This document shows positions 26,397 through 38,640 of a stretch of 64,000 nt of DNA, piece after piece. The DNA is from Tyto alba (Eukaryota > Chordata > Aves > Strigiformes > Tytonidae). The notes under the pieces were generated by a model. It saw only the letters and a program-made list of their open reading frames with translations, was not told the DNA's origin and made no database searches. Each line of letters opens with the position of its first letter. Position 1 is the first letter of the stretch. Where the stretch lies: NCBI RefSeq assembly GCF_018691265.1, contig NW_024881313.1, positions 15,245,518-15,309,517 of the forward strand, in the 5' to 3' direction. Position numbers and translations under genes: made by a program.

Positions 26397-28743
26397 TTCA
26401 CAAGAGAATTCACTACTGAGAATTATCTATGTAATTGAAATGTTCACAGCAAATAATTAGCAGTCAGAAATGGTATTTCTGTTTGCTAGTAGAAAACAAA
26501 CTTATAAACATGTATTTTAAATTGTTTAATAAATATTTTCTCTGAAAAAATTTATGAAGATTCTGAAGACAAGCTGCCTGATGTCAATACCAACCTGATT
26601 CCCTTTTCATTATTCATACTGCCACACTGTTCACTGAAAAAAGACTAATTTATTATCAGTATTTTATCTATCAAGAAAGATGCTCTTATTGATGATTAAA
26701 CAGTAAAGACTTGAGGACGTGAAAAATTAAGCCAAAGTAACTCTACAGATATATTAAATCTAAAAGTAGTCTGCATATAAATAAAAGGATATTAATTTAT
26801 TGAATTCCTAATTATATATTTCATATATAAGCGTTCATATTGAGCATAGAACCTCCACTTTTATATTGACTTACTGACATTCCAACATTATAGTTATGAA
26901 AACCAGATTTGAAATGACTCATTGCACTGTTATTTCATACACAAAACCTTTAAAGCATTTCCTGAGGTTAATGGAAAAAATATATTTGTAGAGAATGAAT
27001 CTAAGTCAATGTTTTTTAAAAAAAAGTGAAAAAAGTTCATTAAAAATTAGATAGCACCGTAACACAGAAAGCATCATAGATAGCTACACCACTGAAGATT
27101 AGTAGAAGCCAGTACTCCCCAGTCACTGATATGAGGCCAGTACTTCATCAGCTCCATCACAGTAAAAATTCAGCCTGGATCAGGCACAAGCATATTTCTG
27201 TCACATTAGCCAGAGCACATAGCATGAGGTTACCCACTCTACACTGACTCCAGAAACTAAAGATGCTACCTTACCTGGCCTGAAATATACTGGAGATATT
27301 ACCCCTTCAAATATTTGTTAGTAAACTTATATTGGTATATTACTTTTTGATACCTCTATGGTAGTATTTGGTCTCCCTGCCATTATCTAGACTCTATGAC
27401 CAAAGTAATGATTCAGAAGAAGGTAAGTAATACATGATTCAACAGTCAGAAGCTGGAAAGAGAAAAATTGAGTCTTGAAGCAAGACATAGATTTTCACCA
27501 GTGAGCATAGCTGACTGCTGTAACAATCTTGCCAAAAAGTGTGCTGACCATTCCTCTACAAAAAATAGTCTGATGTTTTTCAAAGGATATACAGACATAT
27601 GCAGTATCTTTACTGCTTTCCTGTTTTGTTGGGGTTTTTTTCCCCTCCTTCAGGGACATCCTACTGACAAAAAGTTTGCTGTCTTTAATTAACTTCTCAT
27701 GTTCATCTTGGAAGTAATCTACAGCAATCCATAGGCCACAGGCTGAGACTTACTTCTCTAATTCATCCACAAGTACTGGATTTGATCAGATGATTACTGC
27801 ATGGGCTTTAATTACTCATATTAAGCTAGAAGTTAGAGATGACATGCTCAAGCAGTCCCCTGCTTGTCACTAAATCTGAATAAAAGATTCAAAGAAATTA
27901 AAGAATCCCATGAGTTCCAGAAGAGTGAGTTCCAGTTGCATATTTTCTCCTGACCACTTAATACAACTGTTATGTCTCCAGCAGTAAAGTTTCCAACTTT
28001 TGACAGTAAGTGATAATCTCAGCTTTATTTGCTGGCAGTTTTTCAGGCTATATTTCTCCTTTTCTTCCACCGCCCTAATCAGCTCCTCCTTTCCTTGTTT
28101 ATGCCTGACACATACATTGTAATCACCTGCCTTTGATCACTCCCTGGCTCAACTACTGAGCTCTTTAATTGCTCCTACAAATCAATCCTTTGAGCTTTCC
28201 TTGTTTCTTCCCTGAACTCATTAGTTTGCCAAAAACTTTCAGGCCAAGACATGCCCAGCTAAGAGCTTCCATTCCAAATACGTCTCAGTGTTGGTTAAAT
28301 ATTAAGTTAATTCTGGGTTTGGGCAAAGAGATGTAGATGAAAATTCCCTGAAACACAGGGAAGGTCAATTCCCTCTTTTTTGAGCTTTCACTAGTAATTA
28401 CGGTGATGACCCTTACAACATGCGTGGTAAACAGTTGCAGAAGGCAGCCTTGTAGCAAAGAGGGAAAAGAAAGCAAATTCTTAAAATAAAGAAGGGATCA
28501 AATTTTGCTCACACTTATATAAAGGGTAACTGTAAACTTCAGAGCATGGTTTGGTGCTACTTACTGAACTTAAGTCTTTTCCTGCCAGAAGCAGTTCAGC
28601 ACCACAGGGAGGTTATTCCAAGTCAAACATGAACAGCTTTCAAAATGTCTCTCTTGCTGATGGAAAGATGTTGGAAATCAAGATCACAGACCAAATAAGA
28701 TTGTAAATACATATATATATAAACTTGTCTGTGGTAGCATATT

Positions 28744-28763
28744 AAAAAAAAAAAAAAAAAAAA
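28744..28763. repeat. Poly(A) tract, 20 A
   Basis: Uninterrupted A20, preceded by a short TA-rich stretch (28,710-28,722). Confidence 0.97.
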
Positions 28764-29842
28764 GGTAACTCTTCAGTATTTCTCTCAGGGTAAAACAAAT
28801 GCAGCGTAAGAAATTAATCTGAGTTAAAAGACTGAAACCAGATCTAAGTTCTTTTTATTGCCATCTTTTTGTTCCTGGCACATGTCAGGGAATGAGCTCT
28901 GTTGTTTTTAAGTTCTTAATCAAATAAAACACAGCTTTCCTAGTCAATAATATATACTGTATTAACTATAGATAATCGACTAGAAAACATCTCACTTAAG
29001 AATATCCTCAATTGCTACTTTGGATTATGGAGATCCAATAACCAATTCTACTGCAAGTAAATGATCTTGTTGTTCCTCCTCCTAAATATGAAGGGTGTCA
29101 GAAATGGCAGTCACCCTTCCTACCACAGACTCAAGTCATTCAGCCTCCAGGCTCTTCCAAGAAACATGAAAATAGATACACTTGACCTCCTACATATTTC
29201 AGGAGATAGCTCTGCTTCCTTCATTCCCTCCTGAGATGAGGAAAACATACTGGGAGGTTGGGAGACCAATGCGAAAGCATCCACAGTTTTGATGTCCATG
29301 TGAAGAACAAACCCCCACACTGCATTACTGTGATTTACAGCAGCTGAGCGTCTCCAAAATGGCAGACACTCCTCCAAATAGTAATTCATTTGGAAATATG
29401 TGTTGCTACCAGACCAGAAACAGTTGTAAACTCACAGAAATAAGTCTTACTAATATTTTCTCATCACAGTTACTACTGGACTGGTTTTAAACAGGCAGAT
29501 GGTTGGTTCATGCTGCCATTCAAACAAAACAATGGACAGAAAAGCCTAATCCCTATGTCACTATGTGACAAGACCCCACAGCAGTGGAGCAGTTTCTCCG
29601 ACAGCAGGCCTTCTGCTCTGCCATCCATACCTTTTGCTGCCTGGCAGGGTTTCAGGTACATGGAAGAACAGCCAGACAAGTGGGATTTGCACAGCATGCC
29701 ACAGCAATGCTTCCTGGGCCCACAAATCCCCTGCTAACAATTCACATCTAAGGACTGAGCAAGACCCAAGACCCTGGACTAAAGTCATAGGCAAGCTATC
29801 AGCAGAAAAAATGGACAGCGTTGTTTTGGAAAATGTCAAAAG

Positions 29843-29863
29843 AAAAAAAAAAAAAAAAAAAAA
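29843..29863. repeat. Poly(A) tract, 21 A
   Basis: Uninterrupted A21. The plus-strand frame at 29,565-29,867 runs into it and so ends in poly-lysine, which marks that frame as spurious. Confidence 0.97.
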
Positions 29864-30361
29864 GTGAGGGATCTGAGCCTCCACATCTTTTCTGAACTAG
29901 CAAGGAGACATTCTTCATGACAATTTGAGATTGCTTAAGAAATGCTTACACAAAACTGCAAGACTTATGAAGCATAAGCAAGCTTCCTCACTTTCATCAA
30001 ACTGGCAAGTTCTCAAATTTCAATATGACACGTTTATTGCAAATTTATAGTAATGTCCATCTGCCCAATAGCAAGGATACAAAACTCTGGAGTTTGTAAT
30101 GCTTCACTGAAATTTCACTTACTGACAAATGAGCATCTCCAACTATTAAACAAAGAAAAAGCACACAGATCCTCTAAGAAATAAGGCCTCTCCCACAGAC
30201 CATCCACAGCTGTAACCACAATCAGGAAAGGGCCTCAGAAAAAAGATAGTGTTCCACGAGCAATTGTTTCGCCCTTTAAAATTCATAGCAAAATAAAAAT
30301 TGTTCATTAATACATATATCTTCCAGGCTTTAAAGAAGTATGTCTGGATAATGATCTTAAG

Positions 30362-30460
30362 TCATATGGCTTAGTTTTAGGTAGTCCTGCGAGGGGCAGG
30401 GAGCTGGACTCTATGATCCTTATGGGTCCCTGCACCTTGAGACATTTTATGATTCTATGA
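30362..30460 (+). mobile_element. CR1 LINE 3'-end fragment
   Basis: The stretch GGACTCTATGATCCTTATGG followed by GTCCCTGCACC and ending TTTTATGATTCTATGA is the usual 3' untranslated tail of an avian CR1 element: a GGA-TG-ATGATC...GGTCCCT core and a short tandem of the ATTCTATG octamer instead of a poly(A). Upstream similarity fades by about 30,340, so this is the common short 5'-truncated copy. It sits in the long intron, antisense to the host gene, and a palindromic CA/TG-rich microsatellite follows immediately. Confidence 0.8.
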
Positions 30461-30482
30461 TGTGTCTTAACATGCATATACA

Positions 30483-30534
30483 CATACATACACGTATGTA
30501 TGAGATGACAAACGTGTGTGCATATATGCACACA
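30483..30534. repeat. Palindromic CA/TG-rich microsatellite after the CR1 tail
   Basis: Two inverted repeats lie side by side. CATACATAC (30,483-30,491) and GTATGTATG (30,494-30,502) are separated by two bases. TGTGTGCATATATGCACACA (30,515-30,534) is a perfect 20-bp palindrome. The alternating purine-pyrimidine composition suggests a microsatellite grown from the 3' end of the CR1 insertion. Confidence 0.8.
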
Positions 30535-33500
30535 AGCAATGTGTCTTGCCACTATTATTCTCATTATGGACAATGGGACAAGACCACTGTTTAGGGCTTA
30601 CTTGGTTATCCTTGTAGGACAAACACCAAGTACAGCATGAGGGCTGTTATGCCACTCACCTCTTCCCTCCCTGCAGATGACCAAAAGGGGGTACAGAGAA
30701 AGCTGGAGAGATTTCTGCAAATCTACTTGGCCACACCTGAGCTTCAGTCTTGACCTAGAACCGCACCCAGTGTCTTCACAGAGACCGACTTCCTACCGTT
30801 CCTGCATCTGCAGGTCTGGGTAATTAATAGTCAGTGCATTAGCCCAATTAGTTTCAAATTAAATGTTTTAAAAACTCACTGAGAATTGCAGGAACTAAGC
30901 CATGCTAATTAAATATTGAAGCAATAAGTGGAAATAAGCATCAGGATAGGTTTTTCTGTGCCCCACTCCCAACGTAGAAAGGATTTAAGGGCATTTACTG
31001 AAACATTAATTGGATCTGTGAACTTCTGCTTGACCCTTAGTTTTTCTTTAACATATATAGGCTGTGTAAAACATGTACAAATGCATACTATTGAAAATGG
31101 CTTCATAAAGACTTCCTTAGAAAAAACAAACAAGTGAAACTTTCTAAAATGACAAAAAAGCTTCACTGTTGTGTAACTAGTGTAGGAAAAAAAAAACATT
31201 TGACAATAGTAACATACCATCTCAAAGCAATATAGAAACACTCTATTACCAGTGTGCACAATATATAGTAAAAAAAGCACTCCTCCAAAAATAGTACAAT
31301 AATTCTCACAATAACCTGACTACATGCAATATTACAGTAGCCCACAAGTGTAGAATGAGGAGTATATATGATGAAAAATGAATCAGATGGGTAATTTGAC
31401 CATAAGCAGAGAAACAGTGAAGATAAAACACATCAATGAAAGAAGAAGATGGGATGGATTTTTTTTCTCATAAATATTTATGGCATCAGCAATGATCATT
31501 ACTCTGCATGGTGACCCAGCAAGGGAAAAATAATTAGATTGCGGTATCTTTTGTCATCACGTCAAAGGAAATCCTGTCTGAAAAGCAGAGCTCCAGGTGC
31601 TCTGCTCCCACCGACCTGTGCTGCTCAGGGCTCTGCACCTCCAGCTCCCCCCTCCATGCCCGCAGGCAGCAGCCAGGCAACAGGCACCATGTGGGCTGAG
31701 CGGCCCCAAACAGCTACCAAGGGAGCAGGTAAGACGGGTATCAGGCCAAAGGAGCAGATGACTTCAGCTCACGACACCGTGTTTCACTTCCTGGTGGAAT
31801 TCATTCCCGTCTCTCTCCTCTTGCCCTTTAATGACTTTCTCAGACATGCAGGAACCAGTTATCTTTGGGACCCTGAATTCATCTGGCTAAGCTTGGTAAC
31901 ATCCAAAAATGTTAAAGGAAACCGAACACTTCATGTAAGAGCCTTTTTTTTTTTTTTTTATTACAAAACCAAGCCAAAACACATCACAGCTTCATAACAA
32001 CAGCTCTTGGTGCCCCCCTCCCTCCCAACAACCACTGCTACAGCCTGGGTAGCATCAGTGGTATTTCATCACAGGTCAAACTCTGACCCAACTTTAAAAG
32101 CTGTTCTGGACAAGAAAGGATGTACGGTGACATCTGCCAGTCCCCAGAGCTGGCACATCCATGGGTGGCTCACGGACCTTCCCTCAGTTACACAGAAGCT
32201 GCATGAGATGTTTCCTGCCCTTTAATCCAGGGCTCATTAAAGTCTGTGAGGATGCTACCTTTAAAATCAGTGTGAGCAGGACTCACCACCAGTCTCATCT
32301 TCCCCTTATTCTGTACTGTGCCAGCGTAATTGTTGTGGGAGAGAGGAGAGATCTATAGCAGCTAAACACTTTGGGCAGACCGTCTGATCTGGTTACATGG
32401 CTCAAGGCAGCTTGAAGGCTTTGTTAGAAACCAGTAAGGAAAGATGTGCTAAGGAAGTAAACAAAGAGGAAGCATGTTTTCACTTCACTTCCTTTTTCTC
32501 ATTACAAGCTGAATTTTCAAAAAACTACAATGCAAATACATGCCCAACTCTCATTGATGTTCAATAGGAAAAAGACAGTAACCAACACTCAGGCCTTTGA
32601 AAGTTTATCTTGCAAGAGAGGTTATTTAAACAAAGGTGATATTTGGCCCTAAGCAGATAAAAAGGCTCAGATAAGCAACAGGGATGCCATATTCCATTAT
32701 CTGAGAGCGTCAGCCAGCAGCTTGAGTGTTTAAAGCACTGCTGCAAGAAGAAGATAGAATGCTGACATATGGTCTTCACAGAGTATCGTCTTGAAAATGA
32801 GCTTAATTATAATCCCTCGAGTTTGTGTCCTTTGCAGAGCAGGTTGTGACACACATCTCACACAAAAAAAAAATAAAGCAATGCTTTGATTCTGCTTTTT
32901 ATTGCCCATCTTCACAAATATGCTGAGTTCAAAGCCTATGTTGAACACGGATATTTTCATCTGGCCCTGCACTTTAGAATGACTTCATATTGTTGAGCTA
33001 TTTTTTACCCTAAATGATGTTCTGATTAGTTGCAATTTATTACTTATGAGTAAAGGTTCAGCTGACCATTAAAAATGCATTTGTGGTATCCTTGAGATTC
33101 TCCAGGGTCGGCTGAAATAAAAACAGCCCTGCCAAGTGAATTCACAGCCCGCTGTTTGAGCAGCAAAAAAGTTTTTTAATGTTTTAAAAACACTCCCCAT
33201 ATTTCTGAAATTAACCACTCTCACAACAAAATTAATTTGACTGAAAAACATCACAAACAAAAATGGGGAGCAAGAGGGGAAGCTGAGCAGGCATGTAAGG
33301 AGATGCTAGAGGTAAGCACTTCTCTGCATGGTTCATCTGCAAAGGTGTTTCAAGACTTGGACTACAGTAATTCTCCTAAGATTTTCTGAAGGCAAACACA
33401 AGCCATCCTGATCAGGATTTTCCCGTCTCCCATGTTCATCACAGCTACCCAGCCTCCTAAAATTAGAGTTAGGTTTCTGGCCCTGCTCCAGACCACCTTT

Positions 33501-36500
33501 GCATGTCAGCTCCCTGCTTCCTCCGGGCACTCGGCTCAGGCCAGCGATGAGCTCCGAGGGGGCACCTACCCACGTTCCAACACCACGGGCCCTGCTTACG
33601 GTCGTGGCCTCCAGACACAAGCAAAAATAATTATGACCATATGAGAGATTCCATCCCACTTTCATAACCCTGCAAGTGTAGCACTTGGGTTGTTTTTTTG
33701 CCTTTTAAAATAAGCCAGTATTTCTCTGGCATAAATAGAGATAAAAAGCAATCACGTAAGGGCTTGTGCAGCTCCAAAACCAGGGATAATTGCAAAACAC
33801 GAGCCTTACCTCACCAGTGTTTGCTTTACTGTGTATTTTGCAACTGTGGCCACAGACAAATTGGTGCCTGCTATTAACATTAAGTTTTTATTTCTCCTCT
33901 TATTTACTATATTAATGCTCTTATTTCTTTTTAAACAATACATCAACTTAATGTCAACTACTTTTCTGTTTAGACTCGCATGTCCATGATGTTAACTACT
34001 TAACAGCTAGTAGGTATTTGGGACTCAGAGGAATTTGAGTGTTGTTCCATTTGACCTCTTCTGACCGAGCTATGTTATAATTAAAAATTACTGATTTCAA
34101 TTAAGCCCTTCTTCATTACTATTCAGCAGAACTATTTATTTATTTATTTATTTATTTTTTCCCAAAAACTGTTAATATAACTAACAATAACTAACTTTAA
34201 GGATATTCCCTTGCCAGAAATTAAATCATAGAGCTTTGTGGTTATTTCTGAGTGCTGTCAGATTAAACTCAATATTAAATTAAAAGCTGTTTCACAATGT
34301 CAAAAAGAATGTTCTGTATAATAATCTGCCTTCTGATGGTAATTTTGTATAATTAATGCCACCTTTTCATGCAATCTTTTGTATTCTGAAGTTTACTCTG
34401 TACTCCCACATGGAAAATTAGATCATTCAGCATGTGGAGGCATTTACAGAACACAGCTCACTACTACCTATTGAACCAATAAAATAATGAAAGTAGGGGA
34501 AAATTATTTTAACATATCAACTGATTCTTCCCTTTAAGCACTATCAGTGTTTTCATTCAAAAGACAGCAAAGGGGATGATGGTAGCTAGGTGTTAGAGAT
34601 CACCATCCTTCACATATGCTGCTCCATCTCCACATCAGAAAAAACTAAAGTTTCTGCTAGAGGTTTTCTCCATCTTATGTTACAGACGAGCTTGTTCCAG
34701 TGCTCAGTGGCAGGCAAGGGTGCAGGTTCACTCCCCCAAAACTACAGCCATGTCAACATATCCACTCTCTATCCAGTTTCTCCTCACTAAATCCATCAGT
34801 GGAAGATGACCCACAGCAAGGGACAAACACAAATCTACCTAAATCCAGGCAAAACATTTTAAAGCCATGTAGGGCAGCCACATCCACAATATTCAGCATG
34901 AGCCCCAGACAGCTTGGAAGTAGAACAGAAGACCTGATGCTGTCTCCTGATTCCCCATCATGCAAGCACAAGTTACAACACAGCATGTCCCACCTTATCC
35001 ACTTTGCTCCACACTTTTCCTTGAAGAAACCACACTATGTTGCAGATCTAGATAATGGTCACTGCGATGGTAAAAATCTCCAATGTTAATAATCTCATAG
35101 TTTTAGTTTTGGAATTTTAGATTTTTTTAAAGTCACTTACCTTAAACTTGGAAGCAATTAATACCTGTTAAAGCTTTAGCAAGATCAGTGTTGGAAGATT
35201 TTTGGAATGCTCCAAATCTACCTGTTTTATGTTTCAGACACATAGCTAAACTGCTTGAAAAATATCCTCACAGAAAGTCCAATTAATTTTGTTTCACTCT
35301 GTTCCTCTTGTTTCCAAACAGAAAATTGGCATTTTCCCTCCTTTCCCTAATTTAGCAGGCAGCACCAGAGAAACCGTGCAACATCCAGATTCTGATCTCT
35401 CACAGACAAGTGTAACTCTGAAATCCCTGGGGTCGCTTAGAGATTACATGGTGCAGTGAGTCTATGGGCCAGGTCAGTTCTTGTGAACATCAGTTTGCAC
35501 AACAATGTTCAGTGGGCATCTCCAGAACTGACAGTTCCTTCAGTTTTAAAAGTACCACTCAGCAGAACTTGTAGCACCCATTTTGTACATTAAAGACCTG
35601 CTGGTGACTCAAAGTTGATGATCAGTAATAGACAAAGTTTTCAAAAACCAAAATAGACATCTCTCTTTCTAGAAGAGAATAAACTGGATTCTCAGTAGCA
35701 AGAAATAAATGCAGAACTGTAATAAAATTAAATTAGCAACTTGAAAATAATTACAAAGCAAGTTTGTCAAAAGGAGTTGAACATTTCCTGTTGAAATGAT
35801 TCCTACTTAAAGAATTTTCCTCCTGGTATTTGTTTCCTCTTGTATTCTCCTCTCTCCACCACATCCTCCTCTGAGACTATGGGACTTAATGACATCCAGC
35901 TATGATTTAGGCAGAGACAGAAGACGGGATTCCCAACACTGGATTTGGAAGGAGATAAGGAGAAAGTGTAGGAAACTGCTTTTACTCTTGAGAGAATCTG
36001 GTTTATCTGGATGACTTAGTGTGGTGACTGAGAGTCCAGAAGACACCTGTCTAAAGGTAGCAAATGCAACATACTTCCTTTTACAGGTCCACCAGCCCAC
36101 AGGTTTTACAAGCACAAACGAGGACATAAGATTTATACAACTTTTCCACACAGAGGCATGTAAACAGAACAATACAATCTACAAAGGGGTCAGAGGATGC
36201 ATCGTGGCTGGCTCAAATCCCCCACAGACTGCAAAGATGCTAACTCCTCCTCCCCCTTTGAAATGCAGCACTGCTACAAGCATCAGCTGCCGTAACTATT
36301 TTTTAGCAATGCAGAACCTGATACATGCAGAATACGAGTTAGCCTGCTACTTTAAGGAGGACAGCATACAGGTAGCATGGAGAAGAAAGCCAAGGGACGC
36401 CTTCAGCAGCTAAAAACATGGTTCCTTTTTTTTCTCCTTCCAAACAACCCCAAGCACAGTGACACGGTCCAACCAGCAAAGCTATCTTCCTTCCATGGTG

Positions 36501-37989
36501 CCAAAGGATCTGGCTAAACGCAAAATAAAAAGCAGTCTGAGTGTGATTTTTTTTTTTTCATCACGTGCCAAGTATGACACCAGCCTTGTGCACAGGAAGC
36601 ATCTGGACACACTGGAAAGAACTTCCTGACTTGCTCCTAGTAACAAGCTCAGCTAAAAGCTTCTTTCTATCAGCTGCAGAAGAGCAAATTGCTCCCACTC
36701 TGCTTCTCTTAGAAGAAAAGGGGAAAAAACCCTCAGTATTCTACCTAAAGCCAACAGACAAAGCCTGAAAAGCTAGCAAAATACATTCAGATGTTTTGTT
36801 GGTTTGGTTTGTAAATATGGACTTCCACAATACCAGGATTTAGCCTGAACCACTCAGCTATGAGAAGACAGACTTGGAAGCAAATCCCTATTAGAATGTG
36901 AAAGGAGTAAGATATTCTATTTATCTTCCAAAATAAAACTCCTGAAAAGGTTATTGAGCAAGAACAAACAAAAGACCAGGTAAAGGAAACACTGCATGTT
37001 ACTAGCTTGAGGAAAAAATGTGCAACTTAATCTTTAATAAGTTTTCCCTACAAAGCAAAGTCCATGTGTCTAAATTTCTCTTAAATGGCACTGGCTTTGA
37101 AGAATAAATCCACAGCAAGTAGATGATAAAAAAAGCCTAAATTTTCTTGCCTTCAGGACCTTAAGGTCTTTAGTAATGCCAAGAATATATGACCATAAAA
37201 GATTACTTTTTTCCCCCCTTACACCCAGAATTTCATTAGTTTTGCAAAATATTTTTATTACCCTCAAACCTTACAAACTAAGTTAAAAAAGATGAAACAG
37301 CAAATAGGAGTTGTTAGAGAAGTAGCATGAGGACCCACCTGAATCCTCTTAAGAGGGGAAAAAATGCAAGAAGAAAGAGATAAGAGGCTCAGTGGGAAAA
37401 CATAAGCAGACAGAGATGGCTGAAAACAACTGGTAAGGTTTAGAAAACAAATACTGATAGTAATGACCTGTAAAAAACATGATCCATAACCATTCCAATA
37501 GAAGAAGAAGGAGAGATGTGCAAAAATTAATAGCTTACTCTCGGGCTGAGGAAGGATCCTGAAAACCTGAAATATCCATTGCGCTGTTGGGTTTTTTTTA
37601 AATTACTTGAGCTTTTCATTCCTGTCAAAACTGAGCCTGAAGCAAATATTTTCCTGCTAGAAGTAGTTCCCCAGAAGATGACTGTCTTTCCACACAAGCA
37701 CTGGCTCTGCCACACTCCACATAAATCCCTAGCAGCTCTGGATCAGCTGGCTGCAGATTTATGTCATCTTCCCTTCGGTGCTCCACCAGCACATCGAGAG
37801 GGCTCTGATGGGGTGTCCGCATGAGCCTAGCCTCAGATGAGGCTCACCACACAGTTCTCAAGTGGATAAGAGAACTCAAACCTTTCTATCATAGTCCTGC
37901 AGCTGCAAAGTTCCCCATGGGTCAACAGGTAGTGAGGAATGTTTCAGTCAAGAAAACTGGACCTTCTTCCAGAGCTCTTCAGAGCCACG
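30535..37989. other. Long-intron segment with two GC-richer patches
   Basis: A proline/alanine-coding-looking GC patch lies at about 31,580-31,760, with an 8-bp hairpin (31,584-31,606). A CpG-bearing patch lies at about 33,510-33,610. The remainder is AT-rich. The 152-residue plus frame at 31,539-31,997 crosses a T16 run (31,944-31,959), giving a poly-phenylalanine stretch, and is not credible as a gene. Confidence 0.55.
34133..34160. repeat. (TATT)n microsatellite
   Basis: About seven TATT units run to a T6 end, in the long intron. Tetranucleotide tracts of this kind are often length-polymorphic. Confidence 0.95.
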
Positions 37990-38640
37990 TGTCATCCTCC
38001 TGACTACAGTGGAATCCATATGGTCCCACCAAAGCACCAGGGCTGAAGCTTGCATCATAGTGAAACACTAAACTCCATCCAGAGGAGCACAAACCACCCT
38101 TGAGCAGCATCTGCCATAGCCAAAGGCTGAACTCTACTCTCACATATGCCGACATGATCAGTATCCTATATCACATCTCAGCCTAGATGGTTACTAACAT
38201 CATGAGATAAAGTCCAGATTTCTGACATAAAACTACAACCTCTTGCTGGGACTAAAGCTCTGATCCACCTACTTGCTACTATCCACCAACATGCTACTTT
38301 ATCCATGCCAGACTTAGACCCCAGGACACAGAGCAGTGCTAGATGTTTCAGGGTTATTATGAAGCCAGTAGTTATTATTATTCAGGGGGTTATTATGAAG
38401 CCAGTAGAGACCAGAGAGTATAAACAGCTGTGAAACTACATATCCATCAGCGGAGTACGTGAGTAGCTAATGATCAGAAATACAATTACTCTCCCTGAAG
38501 TAACTGTGGATGGTCCCACCATCTATAAAAGTATGTAAGAGCTTCTGGATTCCTATTAAACTTTGCTCCTTGTGACTTCTGTGGGATGAGTTTCACAGGT
38601 TATACATAATGTAAAAATTAAAAAAAAAATAAAATAAGAG
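37990..38640 (+). mobile_element. Possible LTR-like segment with internal duplication
   Basis: The segment differs in texture from its neighbours. It holds an exact direct duplication (38,351-38,371 and 38,387-38,407), then CTATAAAAG near 38,523, an ATTAAA near 38,557, and an A-rich end at 38,618-38,636. The spacing of the TATA-like box and polyadenylation-like signal, about 35 bp, would suit a short R region. I recognise no specific family and see no flanking target duplication, so it may instead be ordinary intron. Confidence 0.25.
38351..38407. repeat. Local direct duplication, 21-bp units 36 bp apart
   Basis: GGGTTATTATGAAGCCAGTAG is present exactly at 38,351-38,371 and again at 38,387-38,407. 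The sequence before each copy (TTCAGG) is also shared apart from two extra G in the second. A TTATTATTATT spacer lies between them, so replication slippage is the simple explanation. Confidence 0.9.

Larger units (their letters stand above)
22620..30361. other. Long-intron segment with homopolymer tracts
   Basis: AT-rich sequence with the A and T tracts listed separately. I see no exon-like or repeat-family match. The mildly GC-richer stretch at about 24,940-25,170 has no recognisable content. Confidence 0.55.

Noticed and set aside
29565..29867. 100-codon plus-strand frame ending in poly-Lys
   Set aside because: Its end is the A21 tract and it overlaps several equally long frames on the other strand, as expected from composition.
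31539..31997. 152-codon plus-strand frame
   Set aside because: It passes through a T16 run giving poly-Phe, has no domain resemblance, and lies antisense in an intron.
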